In this document: positions 35,910 through 45,221 of the stretch, in pieces
Layout of the letters: the number at the start of each line of letters is the position of its first letter
How positions within the stretch are numbered: the stretch's first letter is position 1
Assembly (NCBI GenBank): GCA_016716385.1
Contig: JADJWL010000026.1
Coordinates: 510,098 to 574,097, forward strand
DNA from: Bryobacterales bacterium
GTDB taxonomy: Bacteria; Acidobacteriota; Terriglobia; Bryobacterales; Bryobacteraceae
Length of the DNA stretch: 64,000 bases
Direction of reading: 5' to 3'
The notes under the pieces: model-generated
What the model saw: the letters and a program-made list of their open reading frames with translations, nothing else
What the model was told of the DNA's origin: nothing
Databases searched by the model: none
Made by a program: the position numbers and the translations under genes

Positions 35910-38150
35910 GTGCGCTTCCTGCTGCTTTCCGGACTGCTCGCTGTCTGCGCGGCGGCCGCTCCGCGAGACGAGTTTCCCCACTCGATCCGCCCGGTGCTGC
36001 TTGAAAACTGCAAGTCCTGCCACAATCCGGACAATCCGAAGAACAAGATCGACTTTCTGAAAGCCACCGAAGCGGCTCACATCGAAACGCAGCGCGGGAT
36101 GTGGCGCAACGTCGCCGTGCAGCTTCGGAACCGCACCATGCCGCCCGTCGCCTCGAAGTTCGCCGAGGATGACCGCATGCGGATTTCCCAGTGGATCGAG
36201 ACGCGCCTCAGGGAAACCGCCTGCAATGCGGGCGACTTCGCCGGACCTGCGCTCGTCCGCCGCCTGAACCGCCGCGAGTACCGCAATACGATCCGCGACC
36301 TGCTCGGTGTCGACCTTGCGGTCAACGAGATCTTCCCGGCCGACGGCTCCGGCGGCGAGGGCTTCGATACGAACGCCGAAACCCTGTTCCTGCCGCCGCT
36401 TCTGATGGAGCGCTACCTGGAGGCGAACCAGCAGGTGCTCGACATGGCGATCATCACGCCGCCGCTCCAGCGCAGCTTCGGCGTCGCCGAGCTGCAACCA
36501 CCGCACACGGACACCAAAGCCATCAAGCGCCCGATCGCCCCGGGCGAAGAGCTGTCCGCGCAGGTGTCGGTCTACGCCGACGCCGACTACGAACTGCGCG
36601 TATCGCTTGAGCGCCCGCGCGAGCACGGGATCGACGTAGCCGTGAAGGTGGACGGCGTCGAGGCGGGCGTGCTGCACTTCCAGCGCTACGATTCGTCGGG
36701 GCCGGCGTCGCGCTCGCGGAACGTCAAGATGGCGCGCGGCGTCCACACGGTGTCGGTCCAGGCGCGCGAGCACCCCATCGAGATCTACACGTTCAACGTC
36801 AACCAGCGCCAGCAGGAACCGGCGGCGGAAAAGAAAGCGGTGCATTACCGCCTGTTCGGTCTCGAAGCCGGTGAGGTGCCGCCGCAACCGCGCAAGGCCG
36901 CCGAGCGGCTGCTGACGGGCTTCGCACGCCAGGCCTACCGCCGGCCGGTCGCGCCGGAGGAGGTCGGGACGCTGATCCGCCTCTACGACCGCGCCGCCGA
37001 GCGCGGCGACCCGTACGAAGAAGCGGTCAAGCTGGCGCTGAAGGCGGTGCTCACTTCGCCCAAGTTCCTGTTCCGCGTCGAGACGCTGCCGGACCAGCCG
37101 GGCATCCATGCGCTCAACGACCACGAACTCGCCTCGCGACTTTCGTACTTCTTCTGGTCGACGATGCCCGACGCCGAGCTTTCCCGCCTTGCCGGCGAAG
37201 GCCGCCTGCGCCAGCCCGAGGTTCTGGCCGCGCAGGTGGATCGCATGCTCGATGACCCCCGCTCGCGCGTGTTCGCCAACACGTTCGTGGGCCAGTGGCT
37301 CGGGACCAAGGAGGTCGGCGGGCGCGTCGCGCCGACCGTCAACGAGGTCCAGCACTTCTACACGCCGGAGACCGCGGGCGATTTGCGCGAGGAACCCGTG
37401 CTGCTGTTCCACCACATCGTCTCGGAGAACCGCAGCCTGCTCGACCTGCTCGACGGCGACTATACGTTCCTGACCGAGCGCCTGGTGAAGTTCTACGAAC
37501 TCGAAGGCAAGGTGGAGGGTGTTGAGGGCAACGTTTTCCGCAAGATTCACTGGCCGGACAACCGGCGTGCGGGCGTGCTCGGCCTCGGTTCGGTGCTAGC
37601 GCTGACATCGCACTTCAAGCAGACGAGCCCCGTCCTGCGTGGGGCGTGGGTACTGGAAACGCTGCTCGGTACACCGACGCCGGCGCCGCCGCCCGACGTC
37701 CCGCCGCTCGAAACGGAGGCCAAGAGCCAGAAGGGCCTGACGGTAAGGCAGAAGCTCATGAAGCACCGCGAGGATCCTTCCTGCTCGGCGTGCCACAACC
37801 TAATGGATCCGATCGGTTTCGGTCTGGAGAACTTCGACTGGCTCGGCCGCTGGCGCGAGACGGAGAACGGCCAGCCGCTCGATGCCTCGGGTGAACTGCC
37901 GACGGGGGAGCGCTTCACCGGGCCGATCGAATTGCGTGAAGCGCTGATGGCGCGCAAAGGCGAGTTCCTGCGGCACGTGACGTCGAAGGTGCTGGGCTAT
38001 GCTCTCGGCCGCGGCCTTCAGGACGCGGACCAGTGCACGGTGCAGCGCATCGTGGAAGCGGTGGAACGCGATGGCTACCGCGCCCGGACGCTCATGCGCG
38101 AAGTGGTCCTGAGCCTGCCGTTCCGCCACGCGCAGTCGGTGACGCGGTGA
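35910..38150 (+). CDS. DUF1592/DUF1588-type cytochrome c domain protein
   Basis: A 746-residue exported protein with the domain chain common in Planctomycetes and Acidobacteria: signal peptide, a heme-binding motif CKSCH at residues 34-38 (PSD1-type cytochrome), then a DUF1587-like part (RRLNRREYRNTIRDLLGVDL), DUF1592 (RQAYRRPVAPEEVGTLI), DUF1588 (HFKQTSPVLRGAWVLETLLG) and DUF1585 (VTSKVLGYALGRGLQ). A second cysteine pair (CSACHN) in the DUF1588 part may bind a further heme. Family members are thought to take part in periplasmic oxidation, but no reaction is established. Start GTG. Confidence 0.88.
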   Translation: MRFLLLSGLLAVCAAAAPRDEFPHSIRPVLLENCKSCHNPDNPKNKIDFLKATEAAHIETQRGMWRNVAVQLRNRTMPPVASKFAEDDRMRISQWIETRLRETACNAGDFAGPALVRRLNRREYRNTIRDLLGVDLAVNEIFPADGSGGEGFDTNAETLFLPPLLMERYLEANQQVLDMAIITPPLQRSFGVAELQPPHTDTKAIKRPIAPGEELSAQVSVYADADYELRVSLERPREHGIDVAVKVDGVEAGVLHFQRYDSSGPASRSRNVKMARGVHTVSVQAREHPIEIYTFNVNQRQQEPAAEKKAVHYRLFGLEAGEVPPQPRKAAERLLTGFARQAYRRPVAPEEVGTLIRLYDRAAERGDPYEEAVKLALKAVLTSPKFLFRVETLPDQPGIHALNDHELASRLSYFFWSTMPDAELSRLAGEGRLRQPEVLAAQVDRMLDDPRSRVFANTFVGQWLGTKEVGGRVAPTVNEVQHFYTPETAGDLREEPVLLFHHIVSENRSLLDLLDGDYTFLTERLVKFYELEGKVEGVEGNVFRKIHWPDNRRAGVLGLGSVLALTSHFKQTSPVLRGAWVLETLLGTPTPAPPPDVPPLETEAKSQKGLTVRQKLMKHREDPSCSACHNLMDPIGFGLENFDWLGRWRETENGQPLDASGELPTGERFTGPIELREALMARKGEFLRHVTSKVLGYALGRGLQDADQCTVQRIVEAVERDGYRARTLMREVVLSLPFRHAQSVTR

Positions 38151-38165
38151 GCGGCTTCTGATGGT

Positions 38166-39509
38166 ATGCGGGCCCTGTTGAACCTTGCGGCCGGGACGGC
38201 CGCGCGCTATCTCGACGAGCTGGACAATCGCGGTGTGGCTCCCTCGGCGGAGGCGCTGGCGGCGCTCTCCCAATTCCACGAACCGCTGCCCGAGGCGCCG
38301 ATGGAGCCCGAGCGCGTCCTCGAAACGCTCGACCGGATCGGTTCGCCGGCGACGACAGGGATGGCAGGCCGCAGGTACTTCGGATTCGTGATCGGCGGCT
38401 CGCTGCCGGCGGCGCTCGCAGCAAACTGGCTTGCCGGCGCTTGGGATCAGTGTCCCGGGCTCTATGTCGCGTCGCCGGTCGGGACGGTGCTGGAGGAAGT
38501 CTCGCTGGACTGGCTGCTGGAGGTGCTCAAGCTTCCGGCCGGCGCTGGAGGCGCTTTCGTCACGGGCGCTACCGTGGCGAACTTCACGGCTCTCGCGGCG
38601 GCCCGGCATCGGGTGCTCGCCCGCGCGGGCTGGGACGTCGAGGCCGACGGGCTTTTCGGCGCGCCGCCCATCACGGTAGCCGTCAGCGACGAAGCGCACC
38701 CATCGGTGTTCAAGGCGCTGGGGCTGCTCGGACTTGGGCGGTCGCGCGTCGTACGAGTGCCGGTTGATGCCCAGGGCCGCATGATCGCCTCGAAAATGCC
38801 GCGCCTGGAAGGGCCGGCGATTGTCTGCCTGCAGGTGGGAAACGTCAATACTGGTTCTTTCGACCCGGCGGCGGAGATTTGCGAACGGGCGCATGCTGCT
38901 GGTGCGTGGGTGCACGTCGATGGCGCGTTCGGATTGTGGGCGGCCGCGAGCCCCAGGTACAGCCACCTGGTGGAGGGCGTCGCACAGGCCGATTCCTGGG
39001 CGACGGACGCGCACAAGTGGCTCAACGTGCCCTATGACAGCGGTCTGGCGTTCGTGCGGGACCCGGAGGCATTACGGCTGGCGATGGCGCTGTCCGCGGC
39101 TTATTTGCCGCAAGGCGATCATCGCGAGCCATCCCAGTACACGCCGGAACTGTCCCGGCGGGCACGCGGGGTCGAGATCTGGGCGGCGCTGAAGTCGCTC
39201 GGTCGCACTGGGCTGGCGGACCTGATCGAACGAAACTGCCGGTACGCGCGCCGCTTCGCCGATGCGCTGCGGGAGGGCGGCTGCGAGATCCTGAACGATG
39301 TCGTGCTGAACCAGGTCCTGGTCTCTTTTGGCGACGCTGCCCGCACGACGGAAGTGATCGGCCGCGTGCAGCGCGACGGCACGTGCTGGTGCGGTCCGAC
39401 CGAATGGCAGGGCCACGTCGCCATGCGGATCAGCGTTTCGTCGTGGGCGACCCGCGACGAGGACGTCGAACGGAGCATCGCCGCGATCCTGCGCGCGGCA
39501 AACGGCTAG
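38166..39509 (+). CDS. Group II pyridoxal-dependent decarboxylase family protein
   Basis: A 447-residue fold-type I PLP enzyme. The pattern is that of glutamate/aromatic amino-acid decarboxylases: SDEAHPS (histidine 178, which stacks on PLP), VHVDGAFGLW (aspartate 252) and TDAHKWLNVPYD with lysine 284 as the internal aldimine. The specificity-determining residues cannot be assigned by eye; L-2,4-diaminobutyrate, tyrosine or aspartate decarboxylase-like use are all possible. It begins 15 bases after the DUF1592 gene and could be co-transcribed, though a metabolic link is not obvious. It is convergent with the IrrE-like gene; stop regions overlap by four bases. Confidence 0.85.
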   Translation: MRALLNLAAGTAARYLDELDNRGVAPSAEALAALSQFHEPLPEAPMEPERVLETLDRIGSPATTGMAGRRYFGFVIGGSLPAALAANWLAGAWDQCPGLYVASPVGTVLEEVSLDWLLEVLKLPAGAGGAFVTGATVANFTALAAARHRVLARAGWDVEADGLFGAPPITVAVSDEAHPSVFKALGLLGLGRSRVVRVPVDAQGRMIASKMPRLEGPAIVCLQVGNVNTGSFDPAAEICERAHAAGAWVHVDGAFGLWAAASPRYSHLVEGVAQADSWATDAHKWLNVPYDSGLAFVRDPEALRLAMALSAAYLPQGDHREPSQYTPELSRRARGVEIWAALKSLGRTGLADLIERNCRYARRFADALREGGCEILNDVVLNQVLVSFGDAARTTEVIGRVQRDGTCWCGPTEWQGHVAMRISVSSWATRDEDVERSIAAILRAANG

Positions 39510-40840
39510 GGAATGGTCTCGGATTCGACGAGGCTGTGTGGGATTAGGTGGTGATTCGCCAGGTGACTCTTGATCGCCATCTCCGAAATCCCGAAATGCT
39601 CCGCCGCCTCTTCGAATGCCTCGGGAAGAAACTCATCCCCGAGATAGTCGCGGAGCGCCTCAATCGGGCACAGGAACTCGGCCGCAAACGCACGCTGGAC
39701 TTTCTGTCGTGCGGTCGCGGCGTCGGTCACCGGAAGCCAGCGATCCGCCTCTCCCGCACACAAGCTATCTGCGATGAAGCGCGCCGCCTCGAACCGCCGG
39801 GCCGGGCGGTTCTGCTTCCGGAAGAGTAGCTTCAGTGCGCCACTTCCCGGCCGACGGACAGCCAGGCCCATTGGAGCGCGCGGCACCCCGTTGGGGGCCA
39901 AGTGCTCGGGGCGCAGATGAAGCAGGTCCGCCAGCGCTGTATCGTTGACCGGCTGCGAAGGGAACCCGAGAGACTGGCGTAAGGTGTGCGCCAGCCGCTG
40001 TCCCCGCTCCCATGGGGGGATTCTTCCAGGTTCACCGGGTGACAGACCCGGGAAGGAAATGCGTCCCTCGAGACCTGGCAGCGAGGCAAGTTCGTTCACC
40101 GTGTTGAAGACGTCCATTGGATGGCTGCCCGCACAGACGGGGGCGATTTCGTCGGTTGCGTCCGGCCCCACTTCAGACACCAGCCCCATGAACCGCTCCA
40201 GGAGTTCAGGTGGGATCTCGTCTGGTTCGTATCCGAGGCGGGCCTCCAACCTTCGTGCAGATGCAGACCCAGGGTCTGAGCGTTCCGCCAGGACCTCCTG
40301 CCATATCCGGTGCAACTCCGTTTCTCCCAAGGCGTCAAGCCTCCGGAGTACGAGGTCGATGAAGTTGTCCGTGGCGACCTCGAACTCGTCCGCGCGGATG
40401 AACGTCTCGAAATCGGACAGGAAGCGGGCCGGCTCGCCGGAAACAACCGTGGAGCGGTGGCACCTGACCCGGATCGATTCCCCGTCGCTGGCGAACACTA
40501 ATTGTGGCCAGATGAAGCCGTACCCCGCCGCTGGAAGCTCATGGCTCATGCGCCAGCCGGCATCGGCGGGAGCCCCGTTCCGGGTCAGCCGGACCCGTGC
40601 CGGAAGGGGCTCCCAGCGGATTCGCCACCACGACGATGCAAGCCAGATGGCGAGCGGGTACGCCGAGACCCTGGCGCGCTGCTGGACCGATTGTGAAAAC
40701 GCATCTTCGAATTGGGTGGCATTCTCATCCCCGAAACGAATTTCGACCGCGGCGGAAGTCCTTGCGACTTCTGCCGGCCCGTGAAATGGAGGCAGCCATT
40801 CCAACTCGATCCGCATGGAGGGGGTCAAGGATTCCTCCAT
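39506..40840 (-). CDS. Degenerate ImmA/IrrE-like protein, second gene of a two-gene module
   Basis: A 444-residue protein with no full family match that I know. Residues about 345-430 follow the IrrE/ImmA layout: RRFEAARFIADSL stands where active members have the HExxH zinc helix, then QRAFAAEFLCP and EEAAEHFGISEMAIKSHLANH. The catalytic histidines and glutamate are missing, so a proteolytic role looks unlikely and a binding or regulatory role more so. The N-terminal 250 residues are acidic to neutral with phrases YPLAIWLASSWWRIRWEP and PQLVFASDGE that I cannot assign. It overlaps the upstream small gene by 16 bases, indicating coupling. Confidence 0.7.
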   Translation of the reverse strand: MEESLTPSMRIELEWLPPFHGPAEVARTSAAVEIRFGDENATQFEDAFSQSVQQRARVSAYPLAIWLASSWWRIRWEPLPARVRLTRNGAPADAGWRMSHELPAAGYGFIWPQLVFASDGESIRVRCHRSTVVSGEPARFLSDFETFIRADEFEVATDNFIDLVLRRLDALGETELHRIWQEVLAERSDPGSASARRLEARLGYEPDEIPPELLERFMGLVSEVGPDATDEIAPVCAGSHPMDVFNTVNELASLPGLEGRISFPGLSPGEPGRIPPWERGQRLAHTLRQSLGFPSQPVNDTALADLLHLRPEHLAPNGVPRAPMGLAVRRPGSGALKLLFRKQNRPARRFEAARFIADSLCAGEADRWLPVTDAATARQKVQRAFAAEFLCPIEALRDYLGDEFLPEAFEEAAEHFGISEMAIKSHLANHHLIPHSLVESETIP

Positions 40841-41253
40841 CGTTCCAGTACCTGTTCTCGAAACGGATCGCTACGCGGCATCGGGTATCCGTGGTAGGCG
40901 CCTTGGCCTTCGAGTTGTGCCTCAAGTGGCTCGCCATTTTCGGTCACCGCCCAGACGTTCTGGGGCCAACCGCCACGCTCCTGAGCACTGAACGTGCCCT
41001 TTTGGAAACCAGCCTGCAACAGCTCCAGTGCCTCCGCCCGGTTGAAGATTCTAACCTCATCGCACAGGGTCTTGTTAGGGCGCGGCCCTGCGGGAGGGTT
41101 CAAACCGAAATCGCCAGGATTGCGTTTATGCTCGGGATTTCCGGTGTATCGAAGCTGGCCGATTCGAGCCGCCAAGGCTGCTTGTCGCGAGGCAATCTCG
41201 GCGGCAGGGCAAAGCCTCCTCTTCGAGTTGAATGTTCGTCTTGCCGGGGCCAT
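40825..41253 (-). CDS. Small basic protein, putative toxin-like partner of the IrrE-like protein
   Basis: A 142-residue protein that I do not recognise as a named family. Its front is rich in alanine and arginine. The middle holds a possible active-site set: TGNPEHKRNPGDFGLNPP, then NKTLCDEVRIF; the C-terminal part has WPQNVWAVTENGEPLEAQLE, GAYHGYPMP and FREQVLERW. Histidines, a cysteine and several charged residues in such a compact form recall nuclease or nucleotidyltransferase toxins, but no motif decides this. ATG 41253 is chosen; GTG 41259 is an alternative. It precedes and overlaps the IrrE-like gene. Confidence 0.6.
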   Translation of the reverse strand: MAPARRTFNSKRRLCPAAEIASRQAALAARIGQLRYTGNPEHKRNPGDFGLNPPAGPRPNKTLCDEVRIFNRAEALELLQAGFQKGTFSAQERGGWPQNVWAVTENGEPLEAQLEGQGAYHGYPMPRSDPFREQVLERWRNP

Positions 41254-41293
41254 GAGCACAGACCAGTCTGTAAGATCAGAATAACGCGCCGGG

Positions 41294-41321
41294 TTACTGC
41301 CTGCCGCGAGAATTGTACAAT
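41294..41321 (+). promoter_or_regulatory. Possible promoter for the PQQ dehydrogenase/cytochrome operon
   Basis: TACAAT at 41316-41321 is a good -10 hexamer; TTACTG at 41294-41299, 16 bases upstream, is a poor -35. It lies about 65 bases ahead of the PQQ dehydrogenase start in the divergent gap. Confidence 0.3.
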
Positions 41322-41385
41322 GGTGTCGGCTCGGGGTCATACCTGCTGATCTGAAACGTCAACTCTGGAACCTGCATCAACGCTC

Positions 41386-43254
41386 ATGCCTGTCCATCGC
41401 CGTGATTTCCTCAAGGCCGGGGCCGCGTCCCTGGTGATGGCTTCCGCCGCCGCGGACACCAGCAACTGGGAGTGGCGCTCCTACGCGGGAGACAACGCGT
41501 CTTCGCGCTACGCGCCGCTGAACCAGATTACGCCGTCCAATGTCCGCGACCTCGAAATCGCATGGGAGCTGGAGACGCTGCCTTCGGGCGTGCGGCCGGT
41601 CGGGATGATGGAGTGCACCCCTATCGTCATCGACGGCATCATGTACCTGGCCGGCTTCGGCCTCGACACCTACGCGGTCGACCCCGCCACGGGCAAGGTA
41701 CTGTGGTCGAATCCGGGCCTGGCCGCCACCGCCCGGACGCGCGCCGCCGGAGTGTCGCGCGGCCTGGTGCACTGGAAGGACGGCAAGGATGAGCGCATTT
41801 TCGCGCCGGTCCGCCAGCATATTCTGGCGCTCGACCCGAAGTCCGGCAAGCTGATCGATTCCTTCGGATCCGGCGGCGGCATCAACCTGCGCGAGAACCT
41901 CGACCGCGAACTCGCGCCGGAGATGAGCCTGTACTCCACGACGCCCGGCGTCGTCTATCAGGACCTGCTGATCGTCACGACGCGTCCAGGTGAGGGGCCG
42001 CGCAGCGAGGCGCCCGGACATATCCGCGCCTACGACTGCCGCACCGGCAAGCGGCGCTGGATCTTCCACACGATTCCGCACCCCGGCGAGTTCGGCTACG
42101 AGACCTGGTCGCCGAATTCGTGGAAGGAAAACGGCGGCGCCAACTGCTGGGGTGGCATGAGCCTCGATGCTGAGCGCGGGCTCGTCTACATCGCCACAGG
42201 CTCGCCGACCTTCGATTTCTGGGGCGGCAATCGCAAGGGCACGAACCTGTTCGGCAACTGCGTCCTGTGCCTGAAGGCGGAGACCGGCGAACGCGTCTGG
42301 CATTTCCAGACCGTGCATCACGACCTGTGGGATTGGGATCTGCCCTGCGCGCCGAACCTGGTCACCGTGCTGCACAACGGCAAGCCGCGCGATGCCGTGG
42401 CGCAGGTCGGCAAGACGGGTTGGGTGTACCTGCTCGACCGCGAGACGGGCGAGCCGCTGTACCCGATCGAAGAGCGGCCGGTGCCGAAGTCGACCGTGCC
42501 GGGGGAGGAGTCCTGGCCGACGCAGCCGTTTCCGACGAATCCGCCGCCATTCTCGCGGCAGAACTTCCGTCCGGAAGACATTGCGAAGCTGTCGAAGGAA
42601 TCGCACGAGTATCTCGTGAACACGCGCCTCAAGGACGTGGTGCTGGCCCCGATGTTTACGCCCCCGATGAAGGACAAGGAAGTCGTCTGCTTCCCCGGCT
42701 ATCACGGCGGCGGCTTGTGGGGCGGAGCGAGCTGGGTTGCCGATAAGGGCGTCCTTTTCGTCAATCACAACGAGCTGCCCTGGAGCCTGAAGCTGATCGA
42801 CGCGCCCGAAGGCGCCTCATATCCGTATCAACACACGGGGTACCTGCGTCCCGAGACAGCGGACGGCTACCCGGCGATCCGTCCGCCGTGGGGATTGATT
42901 GCCGCTGTCGATCTGAATAACTGCAAAATCCTCTGGCAGACGCCGCTTGGCGAGTACAAGGATTTGACGAAACGGGGCATCAAGCCGACCGGCACCTACA
43001 ACCGGGGCGGCAACATCGCGACCAGCAGCGGCCTGCTGTTTTCGTCCGGCACGCTGGACGGCGTCCTCCGCGCGTTCGATCAGAAGGACGGCAAGCTGCT
43101 CTGGGAATATGCTCTCGGCGGCGGAGGCTTTGCGACGCCGGCCACCTATATGGCCGGCGGGCGACAGTTCGTCATCATGGCGTCAAGCCCGCATCCCGCG
43201 GCGACGGGTAAGGGTCCCAAGGCCGGTTTCACGGCATTCGCGCTTCCGAAATGA
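41386..43254 (+). CDS. Tat-exported PQQ-dependent (quinoprotein) dehydrogenase
   Basis: A 622-residue beta-propeller quinoprotein. It begins with a twin-arginine signal (HRRDFLKAGAASL) and then shows the family pattern of repeated blades such as TYAVDPATGKVLW, ILALDPKSGKLID and FDQKDGKLLWEYALGG, with the TVHHDLWDWDLP segment typical of glucose/alcohol dehydrogenase-like enzymes. It should oxidise a sugar or alcohol in the periplasm using PQQ. It lacks the N-terminal membrane helices of Gcd, so it is soluble. Its stop overlaps the start of the pentaheme cytochrome gene (ATGA), a natural electron acceptor. Confidence 0.9.
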   Translation: MPVHRRDFLKAGAASLVMASAAADTSNWEWRSYAGDNASSRYAPLNQITPSNVRDLEIAWELETLPSGVRPVGMMECTPIVIDGIMYLAGFGLDTYAVDPATGKVLWSNPGLAATARTRAAGVSRGLVHWKDGKDERIFAPVRQHILALDPKSGKLIDSFGSGGGINLRENLDRELAPEMSLYSTTPGVVYQDLLIVTTRPGEGPRSEAPGHIRAYDCRTGKRRWIFHTIPHPGEFGYETWSPNSWKENGGANCWGGMSLDAERGLVYIATGSPTFDFWGGNRKGTNLFGNCVLCLKAETGERVWHFQTVHHDLWDWDLPCAPNLVTVLHNGKPRDAVAQVGKTGWVYLLDRETGEPLYPIEERPVPKSTVPGEESWPTQPFPTNPPPFSRQNFRPEDIAKLSKESHEYLVNTRLKDVVLAPMFTPPMKDKEVVCFPGYHGGGLWGGASWVADKGVLFVNHNELPWSLKLIDAPEGASYPYQHTGYLRPETADGYPAIRPPWGLIAAVDLNNCKILWQTPLGEYKDLTKRGIKPTGTYNRGGNIATSSGLLFSSGTLDGVLRAFDQKDGKLLWEYALGGGGFATPATYMAGGRQFVIMASSPHPAATGKGPKAGFTAFALPK

Positions 43255-43781
43255 GTCCGGCCCGCGGCAGTCTTGCTGTAGCAGCGGTCCTGGCGGCGGG
43301 ATTCGTGTTCGGACAGGTCTCCAGCAAGCCCCCTGAACCCAAACCGTTCACGCCGGGCGAGCCCGTCGAGCAACCGATTCCGTTCAGCCACAAGACGCAC
43401 ATGGGCGTCGGCCTGAAATGCCTGGACTGCCACGCCATCAAAGCTCCGGGCGATTTCGCGGGATTTCCAGCCGAGACGCGCTGCATGGCCTGCCATGCGG
43501 CGGTCAAGAAGGACAGCCCGCATATCCGGAAGGTGGCCGAAGCCCGCAAAAGCGGCACCGCCATTGCGTGGAAGCGGGTCTACGAGGTGAAGGAGTTCGT
43601 CTACTTCTCACACGAGGTCCATCACCGCAAGGCCGGTGTCGACTGCGGCGTCTGCCATGGCAAGGTCGCCGAGCGGGACGTCCTGTTTCAGGAGAAGCCG
43701 CTCGACATGTACTCGTGCATGAAGTGCCACGAGCAATACAAGGCGTCAAATGACTGCCAGCTTTGCCACGACGCGCAGTAA
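43251..43781 (+). CDS. Exported pentaheme cytochrome c
   Basis: A 176-residue protein with a signal peptide (SLAVAAVLAAGFVFGQ) and five CxxCH motifs: CLDCH, CMACH, CGVCH, CMKCH and CQLCH. The spacing, with isolated histidines such as SHKTH and SHEVHHRK that could be distal ligands, resembles class III (c3/c7-type) cytochromes. Being co-translated with the PQQ dehydrogenase, it probably carries electrons from that enzyme to a membrane or outer-surface acceptor. It converges with the ceramidase-like gene three bases later. Confidence 0.88.
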   Translation: MSPARGSLAVAAVLAAGFVFGQVSSKPPEPKPFTPGEPVEQPIPFSHKTHMGVGLKCLDCHAIKAPGDFAGFPAETRCMACHAAVKKDSPHIRKVAEARKSGTAIAWKRVYEVKEFVYFSHEVHHRKAGVDCGVCHGKVAERDVLFQEKPLDMYSCMKCHEQYKASNDCQLCHDAQ

Positions 43782-43784
43782 GCG

Positions 43785-45221
43785 TCAGCGCTTCAGTCCG
43801 TCGAACATTTCGACCAGCGTCTTCATGATCTTGGTCGTGGCCTCGACCTCGAAGAGACTGCTGCCGATCCATGTCTCGTAGCCGCCCAGCTTGTGCTGCT
43901 CCGGTGTCGGCAGGTAGATATAGCCGCCGTTGGCGAGCGAAATCGTAAACGTGCGCGGGAACGGGCTGCGTTTCTTGATTTCGAGACCCGTTTCGGCGAA
44001 CACCTCGTTCGGCAGACCCACGATGGCCAGGTCGCCGATGCGGAGGGCCTGGACGATGTAGGGGATCTCCGCGGGCCAGGTGCTCATCCGCATGATCCGG
44101 TGCGCGTAGTTCTCTTCCCGCTGATGCTTCGCGGCGGCGCCGGCCGGCCGGGCGAGCACCTCTTTGGCCCAGGCGACCTGCTCCGCTGTGGGCACGCGTA
44201 CGCCCATCGGGATCTCGCGCTCGAGCATGCGCAGCGGGACCCAGTCGTGGTGCGGCGTAGTCTGATAGACCCGGTAGACCTCGGCGGCCACGATGTTGGC
44301 GATCATGCGCATCTTCTCGTAGGGCTCATAGCGGCGGGACGGTGTCTTGCGGTTCGGCGAGTAGTCGTTGTTGTTCACGTCGCCGCTGGTGCCGTTTGAG
44401 AGGATGCCGACGAACGGTGGGTCCTGCCCGTCCGCGCCGAGCATCTGCCGGATCCGTCCGGCGAACATGCCGAAGTAATCCGCCGAGATGTGGTTCGGGC
44501 CGACGCCGCCGACGTAGTGCAACGAATAGTTGGCCAGCAGAGCGATCGGGCGCCCCGAGGCCGACTGCACCGAAAGGAACGCAACCTCCGGGTCGACCGG
44601 TCCGGCGGGCTCGTGAATATCCGGATTGCCGCCCGGGTTCATGACGGCTGTGTCGATGCCGCCGAAGGGGTTGACCGCATGTTTGCCAGGCTTCAGCTTC
44701 CAGCGGCGGTTGAACACCTGGCCCGGTTCTGAGCCCGCTCCCCAACCAACGCGCGCGGGTTCGAGGTTGTGGATGGCGTTCTGGACGCAATCGGCCAGCT
44801 TGACCGCTAGAAAACGTTGATATTCGTCGAGCGGCTCACCGCCGCCGGTGATGTGGCCGTTGGCGCGGGAACTGGGCCCGGAGTGCGTGTGGGTCGACGA
44901 CATCAGTATGTGCGTCATGGGCAGGCCGGTCTTCTGCTGCAGCGCGCGTTTGGCTTCGTCATACACGTAGCGGGGGATGCCGAGATTGTCCGACACAGAC
45001 AGCGCCAGGCGTGTCTGGCCGTCATCCAGGACCAGGCAGCGCACGTGCAGCTCGTCGTGGATGTACTTCGAAGGCTGCGGCGTCCAGCCGCCGACGGTCG
45101 GCGCGCCCACCGGCGGCGTGATGTTGCTGGTGGCCGCTCCGGCGCGGAAGATGCGCTGGGCGGAGAGTCCGCCGGGCACGAGAGCGAGCAGGCAGATGGC
45201 AGTCAGGATTCGATGGGTCAT
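43785..45221 (-). CDS. Secreted neutral/alkaline ceramidase-like protein
   Basis: A 478-residue exported protein (signal RILTAICLLALVPGGLSAQ). The N-terminal domain of neutral ceramidases is recognisable: FRAGAATSNITPPVG, HDELHVRCLVLDDG and MSSTHTHSGPSS with the paired histidines that bind zinc, and later LSNGTSGDVNNND. Typical members hydrolyse N-acyl-sphingosine, but many bacterial homologues act on other esters or amides or are uncharacterised. The C-terminal immunoglobulin-like domain of true ceramidases is missing. It overlaps the upstream acetamidase-like gene (ATGA), indicating a shared operon. Confidence 0.82.
   Translation of the reverse strand: MTHRILTAICLLALVPGGLSAQRIFRAGAATSNITPPVGAPTVGGWTPQPSKYIHDELHVRCLVLDDGQTRLALSVSDNLGIPRYVYDEAKRALQQKTGLPMTHILMSSTHTHSGPSSRANGHITGGGEPLDEYQRFLAVKLADCVQNAIHNLEPARVGWGAGSEPGQVFNRRWKLKPGKHAVNPFGGIDTAVMNPGGNPDIHEPAGPVDPEVAFLSVQSASGRPIALLANYSLHYVGGVGPNHISADYFGMFAGRIRQMLGADGQDPPFVGILSNGTSGDVNNNDYSPNRKTPSRRYEPYEKMRMIANIVAAEVYRVYQTTPHHDWVPLRMLEREIPMGVRVPTAEQVAWAKEVLARPAGAAAKHQREENYAHRIMRMSTWPAEIPYIVQALRIGDLAIVGLPNEVFAETGLEIKKRSPFPRTFTISLANGGYIYLPTPEQHKLGGYETWIGSSLFEVEATTKIMKTLVEMFDGLKR

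Noticed and set aside
35811..37550. 579-codon minus-strand frame inside the DUF1592 gene
   Set aside because: The plus-strand gene has a signal peptide and conserved domains; the antisense frame has none.
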